Part shown: piece by piece, positions 24,149 to 34,189 of the stretch
Position numbering within the stretch: the first letter of the stretch is position 1
Layout: each line of letters begins with the position of its first letter
Notes under the pieces: generated by a model
What the model saw: only the letters and a program-made list of their open reading frames with translations
Database searches by the model: none
Told to the model about the DNA's origin: nothing
Position numbers and translations under genes: made by a program
Assembly: GCF_000832985.1 (NCBI RefSeq)
Contig: NZ_CP009920.1
Location: forward strand, 5,264,501 to 5,328,500
Reading direction: 5' to 3'
DNA length: 64,000 nt
Source of the DNA: Priestia megaterium NBRC 15308 = ATCC 14581
GTDB lineage: Bacteria; Bacillota; Bacilli; Bacillales; Bacillaceae_H

Positions 24149-25420
24149 TTACTGCTGTAAAGACTCTAAGTGAGCAAAAAACTGCGGGTAAGAGACGGAT
24201 ACCGCGTCACGATTTTCAATAATTGTTTCCCCTTCTGCAATACAAGAGGCAACAGCGAGCATCATACCGATACGGTGATCTCCGTGGCTGTTTACATTTG
24301 CTCCGTGAAGTTTTGCACCTCCGTGAATAATCATTCCATCTTCCGTTGCTTCAATGTTAGCTCCCATTTTGGTTAACTCATTCACTACCGTATCAATACG
24401 GTTTGTTTCTTTGACTTTTAACTCTGCAGCATCTTTAATAATCGTAATCCCTTCTGCCTGTGTGGCAGCTAGTGCAATAATTGGGATTTCGTCAATTAGG
24501 CGTGGAATCAAGTCTCCGCCTACTTCCGTACCTTTTAAGTGAGAAGCTTCTACAACTAAATCTGCATAGGGTTCCGCTGTTTCTTTTGTTTCTTTGACTG
24601 TCTCGATCGAAGCGCCCATATTTGAAAGCACATCTAAAATACCCGTTCGAGTCGGATTCATCCCAACTTTTTGAATTTCAATGCGGCTGTTTGCAACAAT
24701 AGCCCCCGCTACTAAAAAGAATGCAGCTGACGAAATATCACCAGGCACTTCTACATGGGTTCCTCTTAACGTTTGGCCGCCTTCAATTGAAACGGTTAAG
24801 CCTTCTTCTTCAACTTTAACACCAAATGCCTCTAGCATACGTTCTGTATGATCACGTGATTTCGCCGGTTCCGTTACAGAAGTTGTTCCTTCCGCCTGCA
24901 GTCCAGCAAGTAAAATAGCTGATTTTACTTGTGCGCTTGCAACGGGAGATGTATAGTGTATACCTTTTGCTTTCCCACCTCGTATAACAAGCGGTGTAAA
25001 ATTAGCATCTTTTCGACCGTCTAAATGAATATTCATATCACGAAGCGGACCGGTCACACGCTTCATAGGGCGTTTGGCAATGGATTCGTCTCCAATCAAT
25101 GTTGAATGAAAGGGTGTATTTGCTAAAATCCCCATCATAAGGCGAATCGTTGTGCCCGAATTTCCAACATCTAAAATATCAGATGGCTCTTTTAGCGCTT
25201 GTATCCCTTTTCCTTTTACTACGACGCTTTGTTCATCAATCATTTGAATATCTACACCTAGTTTTTGAAAGCAGGAAATGGTGCTAAGGCAATCGTCTCC
25301 TGGCAAAAATCCGTTAATCGTTGTTGTTCCTTCTGCAATCGAACCAAACATAACGGAACGGTGAGAAATAGATTTATCCCCTGGAATTTGAATCGTTCCT
25401 CGTAAAGCTTTTACTGTCAC
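24149..25420 (-). CDS. aroA: 5-enolpyruvylshikimate-3-phosphate synthase
   Basis: A 423-residue enzyme that transfers enolpyruvyl from PEP to shikimate-3-phosphate, the sixth shikimate-pathway step. Family motifs: [21 protein letters not shown] near the N-terminus, [12 protein letters not shown], and the C-terminal [13 protein letters not shown]. The residue pattern in the PEP site (GNSGTTIR) suggests a class II enzyme like those of other Firmicutes. It is the last gene of the operon, 15 nt after tyrA. In B. subtilis nomenclature this is aroE. Confidence 0.96.
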   Translation of the reverse strand: MTVKALRGTIQIPGDKSISHRSVMFGSIAEGTTTINGFLPGDDCLSTISCFQKLGVDIQMIDEQSVVVKGKGIQALKEPSDILDVGNSGTTIRLMMGILANTPFHSTLIGDESIAKRPMKRVTGPLRDMNIHLDGRKDANFTPLVIRGGKAKGIHYTSPVASAQVKSAILLAGLQAEGTTSVTEPAKSRDHTERMLEAFGVKVEEEGLTVSIEGGQTLRGTHVEVPGDISSAAFFLVAGAIVANSRIEIQKVGMNPTRTGILDVLSNMGASIETVKETKETAEPYADLVVEASHLKGTEVGGDLIPRLIDEIPIIALAATQAEGITIIKDAAELKVKETNRIDTVVNELTKMGANIEATEDGMIIHGGAKLHGANVNSHGDHRIGMMLAVASCIAEGETIIENRDAVSVSYPQFFAHLESLQQ

Positions 25421-25435
25421 AATATGTCTCTCCTT

Positions 25436-26293
25436 TTATGCGTGAAGCGAATCACGAAATTCTTTGGCATCTGAAAAGTAATCAAATAATTCGTGACCGT
25501 CACCTTTTTCTACTAATAGTTTTACTTGTTCCATTTCTTTCATCCAGTCATCAAGCAATGTTAAAAGCATAGAACGGTTTTGTTTTAGTATATCTCTCCA
25601 CATATGAGGATTACTTGAAGCAATTCTCGTAATATCTCGAAAACCGCCTGCTGCCATTTCCGTGACAAGATGATTCTGTGCTGAATATCCTTTTACTTGT
25701 CTTACAAGACTGGTCGCAATCACATGAGGTAAATGACTGACAACTCCAGTGATTTGATCATGAGTAGCTGCATCAAGCAGTACAAATTGTGCACCTGTAG
25801 GCTCTAGCAAATGCATAAGCGCATCTATTTTTTCTTTTTGCTCATTTTCAAACGGCGTTAAAATATAGCGCGCCGAACAAAATAAATCCGCTCGTGCATT
25901 GACTGCACCGCTCGTATGAGAACCAGCCATCGGATGCCCGCCAATAAATGAAATACGTTTCTTATTCAGCGCTTCGGCTGCTTTCATAATTTCACCTTTG
26001 GTACTTCCGACATCCGTTACGATAACCGTTTCTTTAAGCTTCCAAGTAGAAAGGTCGTGTATCCATGCTGTCGTGTACTCTACTGGAGTAGCAAGTACGA
26101 TATAATCTGCTTGGGCTGCTTCTGTTTTTATATCTTCAGCTACATAATCAACGATACCTAGCTGGTTGGCTACTTGTACTTCATTTGTATTGATATCAGC
26201 TCCAACGACTGTGACGTGACGATGCTTCTTCATAGCTAGCGCTAATGATCCTCCAATAAGGCCGACCCCAATAAGTAATACACGTGTTTTCAC
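25436..26293 (-). CDS. tyrA: Prephenate dehydrogenase without ACT domain
   Basis: A 285-residue NAD-dependent enzyme converting prephenate to 4-hydroxyphenylpyruvate for tyrosine. The Rossmann motif is GVGLIGGSLALAMKK, and the active-site region is GGHPMAGSHTSG with a conserved HLPHVIATSL. The protein stops at the point where B. subtilis TyrA (about 371 residues) continues into its regulatory ACT domain, so feedback by tyrosine through ACT is absent. No ACT fragment lies in the 15-nt gap to aroA. Confidence 0.94.
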   Translation of the reverse strand: MKTRVLLIGVGLIGGSLALAMKKHRHVTVVGADINTNEVQVANQLGIVDYVAEDIKTEAAQADYIVLATPVEYTTAWIHDLSTWKLKETVIVTDVGSTKGEIMKAAEALNKKRISFIGGHPMAGSHTSGAVNARADLFCSARYILTPFENEQKEKIDALMHLLEPTGAQFVLLDAATHDQITGVVSHLPHVIATSLVRQVKGYSAQNHLVTEMAAGGFRDITRIASSNPHMWRDILKQNRSMLLTLLDDWMKEMEQVKLLVEKGDGHELFDYFSDAKEFRDSLHA

Positions 26294-26313
26294 CTTTCAT
26301 TCTCCTCTATTCA

Positions 26314-27480
26314 TTAAAATTGCTTTGCGTATTCTTCATGTTTTTTTACGTTTTCTTGAATTAACTGAATTCGATCTGCCCCAAATTGATCGATAATAGC
26401 AGATGCTAGTTCCCAAGCAATCACTGATTCTGCTACAACCGCTGCAGCCGGTACTGCACAGCTGTCTGAGCGTTCAATACTTGCAGCAAATGGCTCTTTT
26501 GTATCAATATCTACACTTTGAAGCGGCTTGTATAAGGTAGGAATAGGTTTCATGACGCCTCGCACAACAATCGGCATTCCTGTTGTCATGCCTCCTTCTA
26601 AACCTCCCGCATTGTTCGTTTTACGCGTATAGCCGTTTTGTTCATCCCATAGAATTTCATCATGGACTTCACTTCCCGGTCTGCGAGCTGCTTCAAAGCC
26701 TACGCCGATTTCAACGCCTTTAAACGCGTTAATGCTCATAATAGCAGCAGCTAGCTTTGAATCTAACTTACGATCATAGTGCACGTAACTTCCCACTGCA
26801 GTAGGCATTCCTTCTACTACTACTTCCACTACGCCACCAATGCTGTCTCCATTTTCTTTTGCATCATCGATTGCTTTCATCATTTTCTGTCCCGCTTCTT
26901 CATCTAAGCAGCGAACAGGTGACGCTTCTGTTTTTTCCTGAAGTTCTGTCAGTGACTCATATGCCGTTTTTTCAGCTTTCACACCGCCGATTTCAAGCAC
27001 GTGACATGCAATATTTACGCCTACAGCTTTTAGTACTTGTTTGGCAACTGCGCCTGTGGCTACTCGTACCGTCGTTTCACGAGCAGATGAACGTTCCAAT
27101 ACGTTTCGCATATCTCTGTGACCGTATTTAATCGCTCCATTTAAATCCGCATGACCTGGACGAGGTTTTGTAATTTGTCGCTTTACTTCTTCATCATGAT
27201 CAACTGGATCAGCACCCATAATATTTCTCCAGTGAGTAAAATCCTTGTTTTCAACGACTAAAGCAATGGGTGAACCAAGCGTCTCACCGTGGCGAACCCC
27301 GCCTTTAATCTGAACTTGATCTTTTTCAATCTGCATGCGGCGTCCGCGCCCATGTCCCTTTTGTCTTCTTGCTAAATCTTCATTAATATGTTCGGCTGTT
27401 AATTCAAGCCCTGCTGGTACTCCTTCAATAATCGCTGTTAATTGAGGTCCGTGCGATTCTCCTGCTGTTAAATATCTCAT
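26314..27480 (-). CDS. aroC: Chorismate synthase
   Basis: A 388-residue FMN-dependent lyase that forms chorismate from EPSP. Family signatures are visible: [17 protein letters not shown] at the N-terminus, [16 protein letters not shown], the [28 protein letters not shown] block, and a C-terminal PIPTLYKPL. Length is normal. It is preceded by a T-box leader of its own within the operon, and is followed by tyrA after 20 nt. In B. subtilis the gene is called aroF. Confidence 0.97.
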   Translation of the reverse strand: MRYLTAGESHGPQLTAIIEGVPAGLELTAEHINEDLARRQKGHGRGRRMQIEKDQVQIKGGVRHGETLGSPIALVVENKDFTHWRNIMGADPVDHDEEVKRQITKPRPGHADLNGAIKYGHRDMRNVLERSSARETTVRVATGAVAKQVLKAVGVNIACHVLEIGGVKAEKTAYESLTELQEKTEASPVRCLDEEAGQKMMKAIDDAKENGDSIGGVVEVVVEGMPTAVGSYVHYDRKLDSKLAAAIMSINAFKGVEIGVGFEAARRPGSEVHDEILWDEQNGYTRKTNNAGGLEGGMTTGMPIVVRGVMKPIPTLYKPLQSVDIDTKEPFAASIERSDSCAVPAAAVVAESVIAWELASAIIDQFGADRIQLIQENVKKHEEYAKQF

Positions 27481-27505
27481 ATTATCGATTCCTTTCTGTT
27501 GTAAA

Positions 27506-27722
27506 AAATAAAAAACTCGCCCCTACGTCATAGGGACGAGTTTTTCTCGCGATACCACCCTAGTTGCAAACATTGCTTGCCACCTCGAATTGTTAACGAT
27601 CCGCTGACCGCTCTGTAAAAGAGTACTTAAAGAGTGTAATTCGCTCACATTTGTGTACTGACTTCCACCAACCGTCAGCTCTCTGAGACAGGGAAATGTT
27701 TGCTACTAGTTTCTTATCACTG
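27506..27722 (-). ncRNA. T-box riboswitch (internal, Tyr specifier)
   Basis: Read on the minus strand: stem I with AG-box and GNUG-like elements (CAGAGAGCTGACGGTTGGTG), a specifier region GCGAATTACACTC with codon TAC at 27636-27638, the T-box sequence GGTGGTATCGCGA (27547-27559) and a strong terminator (27513-27543) ending 33 nt before aroC. The TGGT bulge fits a tRNA with discriminator A, as for tRNA-Tyr. It lies between the DAHP synthase and aroC genes, so it gates only the distal genes. Confidence 0.9.
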
Positions 27723-27735
27723 TATCACTATGAAA

Positions 27736-28809
27736 TTAAGATAATTTTACTGCTGCACCTTTTAATTCTTCCATGAATTTGTGGAATTCAGGAATGTTCA
27801 TTTGCTGTGCTGAATCTGATAGTGCTACTGCTGGGTCTGGATGAACTTCTGCCATTACAGCATCTGCGCCGATAGCAATCGCTGCTTTTGCACATGGTAA
27901 TAATAAGTCTTTGCGTCCTGTTGAATGCGTTACGTCTACTACAACTGGTAAATGCGTTTCTTTTTTCAAGATTGGAACAGCTGAGATATCTAGTGTGTTG
28001 CGTGTTGCACGCTCGTATGTGCGGATACCGCGTTCACAAAGAATAATGTTTCCATTTCCGCGAGACATAATGTATTCAGCAGCGTTAATGAATTCTTCAA
28101 TTGTTGCTGCCAATCCACGTTTTAAAAGAATCGGTTTGTCTACAGAACCTGCAGCTTTTAATAGCTCGAAGTTTTGCATGTTACGTGCACCAATTTGAAT
28201 TACATCTACGTAGTCGAGAGCCGTTTCAATATCTTGAGGAGAAACAATTTCACTGATAATTGATAGGCCTAGCTCATCGCCTACTTGACGTAAGATTTTT
28301 AAGCCTTCCACCCCAAGACCTTGGAAATCGTAAGGTGATGTACGTGGTTTGAACGCTCCACCGCGCATTAACGTAATACCTTGTTCTTTAAGCGCTAAGC
28401 CCACTTCTTTTACTTGTTCGTAGCTTTCTACTGCACATGGTCCCATTACAAATTCTAAGTTTCCAGGTCCTACTTTTGTACCGTTGATGTCAACGATTGT
28501 ATCTTCAGATTTCTTTTTACGAGATACAAGAAGTGCTTTGCGGTGATCGTCTTCTTGAAGCTCTAAGCTTGCTTTGAAAATTTCTTTGAAAATATGCTGA
28601 ATTGTTGAAGCTTCGAATGGTCCATTATGGTTAGCTAAGATTTGATCTAACGATTTACGTTCACGAACTGGATCAAAGCGATTCACACCTTGTGTACCTT
28701 TTACTTTTCCGATTTCTTGTGCGATTTCACCGCGTTTATTTAATAATTCTAAAATTTCTAAATTTATTTCGTCGATTTGTCCTCGTAATTGTTCTAGTGA
28801 TTTTGTCAT
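27736..28809 (-). CDS. aroF: Bifunctional chorismate mutase / DAHP synthase
   Basis: A 357-residue fusion. Residues 1-85 form an AroQ-type chorismate mutase ([30 protein letters not shown]). Residues about 105-350 form the type I-beta DAHP synthase, with [32 protein letters not shown] and [12 protein letters not shown]. It catalyses the first committed shikimate-pathway step and also converts chorismate to prephenate. In Bacillus the mutase domain confers feedback inhibition by prephenate and chorismate. The gene is called aroA in B. subtilis. About 700 nt of leader with two T-boxes precede it. Confidence 0.96.
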   Translation of the reverse strand: MTKSLEQLRGQIDEINLEILELLNKRGEIAQEIGKVKGTQGVNRFDPVRERKSLDQILANHNGPFEASTIQHIFKEIFKASLELQEDDHRKALLVSRKKKSEDTIVDINGTKVGPGNLEFVMGPCAVESYEQVKEVGLALKEQGITLMRGGAFKPRTSPYDFQGLGVEGLKILRQVGDELGLSIISEIVSPQDIETALDYVDVIQIGARNMQNFELLKAAGSVDKPILLKRGLAATIEEFINAAEYIMSRGNGNIILCERGIRTYERATRNTLDISAVPILKKETHLPVVVDVTHSTGRKDLLLPCAKAAIAIGADAVMAEVHPDPAVALSDSAQQMNIPEFHKFMEELKGAAVKLS

Positions 28810-28910
28810 TTTAAAAATCCTCCTTTGATTTTATAACCTTGAACGGATCTTCTCGTTTAGTTTGTATTGAAAAATCCGTTTTACACCTACACAGCCGCTT
28901 ATGCGGATAT

Positions 28911-29130
28911 ACAAAAAGTCCCTACTGATTGTATCAGTAGGGACGAATTGATCGCGGTACCACCCTAATTGCAAGCATTGCTTGCCTCTTCATTAAGATA
29001 ACGGCTATTGCCGCTTTTGACTATTGCCAAAAGAAAGCTCCAAGAATGTAATTCGCAATCTCTTTTGTACTGATTCGCACCAACCATCAGCTCTCTGAAT
29101 ACAGGGAAGATTTTGCTACTATGCTCTTTT
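28911..29130 (-). ncRNA. T-box riboswitch, second of tandem pair (Tyr specifier)
   Basis: Minus strand: AG-box region CAGAGAGCTGATGGTTGGTG, specifier region GCGAATTACATTC with TAC at 29048-29050, T-box core GGTGGTACCGCGA (28952-28964), and a terminator with an 11-bp stem (28913-28943). It lies about 100 nt before the DAHP synthase start. Confidence 0.92.
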
Positions 29131-29170
29131 CATCGCTTGTAATGGATATAAAATTATAATGGGCCAAAAT

Positions 29171-29422
29171 ACAAAAAGTCCCTACTCACCCTTAAGATTT
29201 TTCTTAAGAGTCAGTAGGGACGAAAATTCGCGGTACCACCCTAGTTGCAAGCATTTTGCTTGCCTCTTGATTAAAATAACGGCTAGGCCGTCTTTTCCTA
29301 CTCGGAAAAGATGCTCAAGGAATGTACTTCGAAAAAATTTGTGTTCTGACTCGCAGCAACCGTCAGCTCTCTGTTACAGGGAAATTTTTTCTACTAGTGC
29401 TCCTATCAACGCTCAGTATTGA
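29171..29422 (-). ncRNA. T-box riboswitch, first of tandem pair (Tyr specifier)
   Basis: Minus strand: AG-box region CAGAGAGCTGACGGTTGCTG, specifier region TCGAAGTACATTCC with TAC at 29324-29326, T-box core GGTGGTACCGCGA (29228-29240) and a long terminator (29176-29220). Because the base before TAC differs between copies while TAC is constant, the Tyr reading frame is favoured. Confidence 0.92.
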
Positions 29423-29513
29423 CTATGTATGTGTACTTGGATAATCAGTTCCGATCGTTTGAAACTGTTTGTCGCTTCCAAGTTGTGTGTAATGTTGTGT
29501 GATGTTGATTTGT

Positions 29514-29542
29514 ATTATGAATGGTTTTTTTATCTTCGTCAA
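29514..29542 (-). promoter_or_regulatory. Promoter of the aromatic operon
   Basis: Minus strand TTGACG (29537-29542), a 17-nt spacer and CATAAT (29514-29519) lie about 90 nt upstream of the first T-box. Transcription would start near 29507. Confidence 0.65.
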
Positions 29543-29618
29543 CACTTTTTATTAATTTTTTTTATTTTTTAAAAACCATAGCTCCTTCAAACCCATCTCT
29601 ATCAAGAGTTTTGCTGAT

Positions 29619-30077
29619 CTAGTTTTTTTCAAACTTGTATTCCATTTCAGATTCATATTCAATAAATCCATGTTTTTGATACAAGCTTTTTCCAGCGGAA
29701 GAAGCATTTAACCATATTCGATTTACACCATTTTTTTGGCAGTACTGCATCAAATGCTTTAAAACAGCTGAAGAATAGCCGTGCTTTCGGTGATCAAAAG
29801 CTGTATACATGTTCATAACATATGCTTCTTTTCCCTGGAGGTTACTCGGTGAAGGCGGACGTATAAAAAAGACGATGCTTCCTGCTGATACAATTTCTCC
29901 ATTCGCTTTTAAAATAGCCGTATAGCTATGTGGATTATTTATATTTGTAGTAAAATATTCTTCTGTAGCTTTTCGAAACAGCTCCTCATTCCCGTTTAAT
30001 TCTCCCAGTTCTTTCATAAGCAAAATTCGCAAGTTAACTAGATCCTGAACGTTTTCTAACACCGCTTTTTCAACCAT
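29619..30077 (-). CDS. GNAT-family N-acetyltransferase
   Basis: A 152-residue cytosolic protein with the GNAT fold. The acetyl-CoA-binding motif A appears as NMYTAFDHRKHGYSSAVLKHLMQYCQ, and motif B as RIWLNASSAGKSLYQKHGFIEY. The substrate is unknown. It stands alone between the aromatic operon promoter and the chromate-transporter cluster. Confidence 0.85.
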   Translation of the reverse strand: MVEKAVLENVQDLVNLRILLMKELGELNGNEELFRKATEEYFTTNINNPHSYTAILKANGEIVSAGSIVFFIRPPSPSNLQGKEAYVMNMYTAFDHRKHGYSSAVLKHLMQYCQKNGVNRIWLNASSAGKSLYQKHGFIEYESEMEYKFEKN

Positions 30078-30136
30078 GACTTCCCCTCTTTTCGTCTCTT
30101 TTACAAAAAAAAACTCTCATCCTTCGAGAGCTTCAT

Positions 30137-30667
30137 TCACGCAAGAAAAACAGCTCCGTATACGAGTGCTCCGACAATAACGAACGCTGGATGCACACGC
30201 AATTTTTCCAATAAAACAAAGCTGGCTGCTACTAAAAATAAAGTTTGCCATATCCCTGAATCACCGTATGAATTCATAAAAAATTCATATGCCATCAAGC
30301 CCAGTAAAATGGCAATAACCGGACGAATGTAGTTCGTCATTTTCTTAACATTTGGCGAATCTTTATACTTAAATAATATTCGAAGTAAAATAACTAAAAG
30401 TAAAACCGACGGAGCAATCGTTGCAAAAAGAGCAATCACCGAGCCTAAAATCCCTGCCTGTTGATATCCGATAAACCCCGCCATTTTTGTGGCAATCGGA
30501 CCAGGAAGCGCATTTCCAATTGCCAGCATTTCACTAAACTCTTTGACCGTAAGCCAATGATAGTGATCCACGACTTCTTTTTGAATAAGCGGAATCGACG
30601 CAGGTCCGCCTCCATAGCCTAAAATATTTGAAACAAAAAACGCCATAAATAGCTGAATATAAATCAT
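30137..30667 (-). CDS. Chromate transporter-family protein, half-size (second subunit)
   Basis: A 176-residue CHR-family membrane protein with about six helices and the family signatures GYGGGPASIPLIQKEVV and NALPGPIATKMAGFIGY. Short CHR proteins occur as adjacent pairs that form a heterodimer equivalent to one long ChrA. Its start overlaps the stop of the upstream partner by 4 nt. It corresponds in order to B. subtilis ywrA/ywrB next to ywrD. Whether chromate is the true substrate is uncertain. Confidence 0.88.
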   Translation of the reverse strand: MIYIQLFMAFFVSNILGYGGGPASIPLIQKEVVDHYHWLTVKEFSEMLAIGNALPGPIATKMAGFIGYQQAGILGSVIALFATIAPSVLLLVILLRILFKYKDSPNVKKMTNYIRPVIAILLGLMAYEFFMNSYGDSGIWQTLFLVAASFVLLEKLRVHPAFVIVGALVYGAVFLA

Positions 30668-31248
30668 ACTGATTCCCTCTTTTGCTTGTGTTCAGCACTT
30701 TCACCTTTTTTTCCTTTTCGTTTTAGCGGAATCCAAGCTGCTGCCATAAGAACAATAATAATGACCGCTGGATGGATATGGGCGAATTCTATTAGCCCTA
30801 AACTAATAATCAGTAAGATAATAGCTGGCGTCCACCCTAGACCAGACGTTGATTTTTTAAAAAAGTCCCACGTCATAACCGCGAGCATAACTCCTACTAC
30901 AGGAACAACTGCTTTGGTCATACCCATAACCCACGGCTGATCTTTAAATTGCGTTAAAGTTGTTAACAGCAATACCATTAAAAAAACGGTTGGAATAACG
31001 GCTGCAAATAAAGCTGTCCCGAGACCCAAAATACCACCGACTCGATAGCCGATGTATCCAGCCAGCTTTGTAGCAATAGGCCCAGGCAGCGTATTGGCGA
31101 TTGCTAATAAATCGCCAAATTCATCGTCATCCATCCACTTGTACGTATCGACCACTTCTTTTTTTACGAGTGGAATAGCTGAAGGTCCGCCTCCGTAGCC
31201 GAGCATACCTGAGCGAAAAAACGCTATAAAAATATCCAATTGTCGCAT
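30664..31248 (-). CDS. Chromate transporter-family protein, half-size (first subunit)
   Basis: A 194-residue paralogue of the downstream protein with the same motifs (GYGGGPSAIPLVKKEVV, NTLPGPIATKLAGYIGY) and a Lys/Glu-rich C-terminus. It begins 24 nt after the gamma-glutamyltransferase stop, so it is probably in the same operon. The pair should assemble with antiparallel topology. Confidence 0.88.
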   Translation of the reverse strand: MRQLDIFIAFFRSGMLGYGGGPSAIPLVKKEVVDTYKWMDDDEFGDLLAIANTLPGPIATKLAGYIGYRVGGILGLGTALFAAVIPTVFLMVLLLTTLTQFKDQPWVMGMTKAVVPVVGVMLAVMTWDFFKKSTSGLGWTPAIILLIISLGLIEFAHIHPAVIIIVLMAAAWIPLKRKGKKGESAEHKQKRESV

Positions 31249-31272
31249 TTCTCGCGCTCCTTTCTCTGTGAT

Positions 31273-32883
31273 CTAATAAGCAACGACCGCTCCGTCTGTT
31301 CGCGCTTCTGTGCCGCCGTATAATACACCGGTTTGTTCATCTCTTAAAATAATCTGTCCTCTTCCAAACGTATGTCTGCTCGTAGCCACATGAATATCAT
31401 GCCCTTTGCGTTCTAATGCTTCTACAATATGTGAAGGCATTTCTTTTTCCACAAGAACCTTTTTATGTTCAATCCACTGCCATCTTGGTGCATCTAAAGC
31501 TGCCTGAGGATTCAGATGGAAATCGATCATATTCATGACGACTTGCACATGTCCTTGAGGTTGCATGAATTTGCCCATTACACCGAATGGACCTACAGCG
31601 CTTTTATTCTTTGTTAAAAATCCAGGAATAATAGTATGGTAGGTTCGTTTTCCAGGCTCTAATCGGTTATGGTGCTGTGGGTCTAACGAAAAATTATGCC
31701 CGCGGTTTTGCAGGCATATGCCCGTATTAGGTACGACAAGTCCTGAGCCAAAATCCATGTAATTACTTTGAATGAATGATACCATGTTTCCTTCTCCATC
31801 AGCTGTCGCTAAATAGATCGTGCCGCTATGAGACGGCTGTCCGGCTTCGGGAACAAGCGCTTTTTCGCCAATCAGCCCTCTGCGCTTGTTTGCATAAGAA
31901 TCATTCAACAAATCTTCAACTGCTACTGTCATTTTATCAGCATCTGTAATGAATTTTTGTCCATCTGCAAACGCTAGCTTCATGGCTTCAATTTGCTTGT
32001 GATATGTATCGACAGAATCTTTGGCATCGAAAGAAAAGCCTTTTAGCGTATTTAAAGCTAAAAGTGCAATAAGGCCTTGGCCGTTTGGCGGAATTTCCCA
32101 CACATCATATCCTCGGTAAGAAGTTGAAATTGGCTTCACCCACTCTGCTCTAAAAGCTGCTAAATCTTCTTTTGTTAAAAATCCACCGTATTTTTTCGAA
32201 AAAGCTGCTATTTTATCAGCTAAATCCCCTCTGTAAAAAGATTCCCCATTCGTTTCGGCAATTTCAAGCAGCGTAGCAGCATGGTCCGGTGATCGCCACA
32301 CTTCCCCTACTTTAGGAGCTGATCCATTGTTGGTAAACGTCTCAAACCAGTGCTTATATTCGTCACCTTTTAACGCGTGTGTAAATCGTTCAAACGCTCG
32401 TTCCCAATTGTACCCTAAAATTGGGGAGATTGGGAACCCTTCTTGTGCATACGAAATAGCAGGCTGCAGCACTTCTTTTAACGACAGTCGCCCAAAGCGT
32501 TTTGACAGTTCCGCCCACGCGCTGGGGGCACCTGGGACCGTAACAGGAACAAAACCGCGAGCCGGCATCTCTTTTATCCCCATGGCACGCAGAACCTCAA
32601 TAGAGATGGAAGCAGGAGCAGGACCGCTCGCGTTGAGTCCGTATAGCTCTTCATTTATCCACACGAGAGCAAATGCGTCTCCGCCAATTCCATTTGACGT
32701 AGGCTCTACAACCGTTAAACAAGCTGCCGAGGCAATAGCAGCATCTACCGCATTGCCTCCTTTTTTCAACATTTCAAGACCCGCTTGAGCGGCAAGAGGC
32801 TGACTAGTCGCTACCATTCCATTTTTTCCAAACGTACACGTACGCTGAGATGCATAGGGGTGTGTAAAAAAGTATTCGCTCAT
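31273..32883 (-). CDS. YwrD-type gamma-glutamyltransferase family protein
   Basis: A 536-residue Ntn-hydrolase. The N-terminal subunit contains EPTSNGIGGDAFALVW. The processing site and nucleophile Thr are in HSGTIYLATADGEGN (residue about 355), which begins the small subunit after self-cleavage. Further family positions are SNYMDFGSGLVVPNTGI and the C-terminal DAPRWQW. No signal peptide is visible, so it should be cytosolic like YwrD and unlike secreted Ggt. It may hydrolyse gamma-glutamyl compounds or a ring amide. It lies 43 nt after pucG. Confidence 0.88.
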   Translation of the reverse strand: MSEYFFTHPYASQRTCTFGKNGMVATSQPLAAQAGLEMLKKGGNAVDAAIASAACLTVVEPTSNGIGGDAFALVWINEELYGLNASGPAPASISIEVLRAMGIKEMPARGFVPVTVPGAPSAWAELSKRFGRLSLKEVLQPAISYAQEGFPISPILGYNWERAFERFTHALKGDEYKHWFETFTNNGSAPKVGEVWRSPDHAATLLEIAETNGESFYRGDLADKIAAFSKKYGGFLTKEDLAAFRAEWVKPISTSYRGYDVWEIPPNGQGLIALLALNTLKGFSFDAKDSVDTYHKQIEAMKLAFADGQKFITDADKMTVAVEDLLNDSYANKRRGLIGEKALVPEAGQPSHSGTIYLATADGEGNMVSFIQSNYMDFGSGLVVPNTGICLQNRGHNFSLDPQHHNRLEPGKRTYHTIIPGFLTKNKSAVGPFGVMGKFMQPQGHVQVVMNMIDFHLNPQAALDAPRWQWIEHKKVLVEKEMPSHIVEALERKGHDIHVATSRHTFGRGQIILRDEQTGVLYGGTEARTDGAVVAY

Positions 32884-32926
32884 AGAAAATCTCCTCTTTT
32901 CTTTATATGATGAATAAAACGAATCT

Positions 32927-34177
32927 TTACAGACTAGACAAGGCTACTTCTTCCTCGTAAACTTCTAATGCTGCTTGTAAAGCAGAACCTGCATTCACGG
33001 TTGCACCGTTTCGAATAAGCACTGCTTCAAGACCAGCCAATGTAAAGAGAACGTTGTCTTTTCGACAGCTGTATCCCATTGTACCGATACGCCATATTTT
33101 TCCGTGCATTGGCCCAAAAGAACTTGCAATTTCAATTCCAAATTGTTCAAGAAGCGTAGAACGAACTGCCTCTCCGTCAATACCTGAGGGAATTAAAACA
33201 CAAGTAACGGTTGGAACTTTTGAATGCTCATCCCCGAATAAAGATAATCCCATTGCTTTAATACCGGCTACAAGTGCTTTTTCATGGAGGCGATGTCTTG
33301 CAAATCTTTCCTCTAATCCTTCTTCTAAAATAACGCGCAGCCCTTCTCTTAAAGCATAGAGCATGGACGTTGCTTCCGTGTGATGATTTAATCTGCGCTC
33401 ACTCCAATAGTCTTGAAGCTGACTCAAATCAAAATAGTTGCTGATAATATTCGGACGCAGACGAACAGTTTGAGCATCTGCTTTTGTCGCAATTCCTTTT
33501 TCAACTTTTTTACGTTCCATAATAATTTTTTCAATACGATCATTGTACGTAATAGGTGCCATGCCGGACGGAACAGATAAACACTTTTGTGTGCCTGCAA
33601 TCAATGCGTCAATGTTCCACTCATCTACTTTTACATCCGTACCGCCAATAGTAGCTACTGCGTCGACGATAAATAAAATATCTTCGTTGCGGCATGCAGC
33701 ACCAATTTCTTTAAGAGGCTGCATTCTTCCTGTAGACGTTTCACCATGAACCATTGCAACAATTTTCGGGTTTACTTTTTTTATTTCACGAATAACTGTT
33801 TCAGGGTCAAACACTTCTCCCCATTCGCATTCGATATTGTGTACATCAGCTCCGTAGCGCTCGGCAATTTCCGTTAATAAATAGCCGAAGCGGCCGAAAA
33901 TCGGGACGAACACTTTATCTCCAGGCTCAACTACACTTGCAAGAACTGCTTCAATCCCAGCTCTAGACGTTCCATCAACGGGAAAAGCCCATTTGTTTTT
34001 GGTTTGAAATAGTTCACGAAGCATTTCCATCGTTTCGTTCATAATGTGCGTAAATGCGGGGTCAAACTGACCTAAAATAGGTGTTCCTAATGCTCTTAAT
34101 ACGCGTGGATCTGCTTCTACGGGTCCGGGTGTCATAATCGTACGCGGCGGTGTATGAAGCTGTTTTGTTATAGTCAT
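32927..34177 (-). CDS. pucG: Ureidoglycine-glyoxylate aminotransferase (PucG)
   Basis: A 416-residue fold-type I, class V aminotransferase. The start TPGPVEADPRVLRALGTPILGQFDP is typical of alanine/serine-glyoxylate aminotransferases. The PLP lysine is in AGTQKCLSVPSG, preceded by IVDAVATIGG. In Bacillus, PucG transaminates ureidoglycine with glyoxylate in purine nitrogen recovery, and the pucF neighbour supports that assignment. The start is 12 nt after pucF. Confidence 0.9.
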   Translation of the reverse strand: MTITKQLHTPPRTIMTPGPVEADPRVLRALGTPILGQFDPAFTHIMNETMEMLRELFQTKNKWAFPVDGTSRAGIEAVLASVVEPGDKVFVPIFGRFGYLLTEIAERYGADVHNIECEWGEVFDPETVIREIKKVNPKIVAMVHGETSTGRMQPLKEIGAACRNEDILFIVDAVATIGGTDVKVDEWNIDALIAGTQKCLSVPSGMAPITYNDRIEKIIMERKKVEKGIATKADAQTVRLRPNIISNYFDLSQLQDYWSERRLNHHTEATSMLYALREGLRVILEEGLEERFARHRLHEKALVAGIKAMGLSLFGDEHSKVPTVTCVLIPSGIDGEAVRSTLLEQFGIEIASSFGPMHGKIWRIGTMGYSCRKDNVLFTLAGLEAVLIRNGATVNAGSALQAALEVYEEEVALSSL

Positions 34178-34189
34178 GTCAAATTCCTC

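Noticed and set aside
27600-29420. Leu (TTA) or Val (GTA) specifier for the T-boxes
   Set aside because: TTA appears in two leaders but not the third, and GTA only in one; TAC is common to all three and fits the aromatic pathway.
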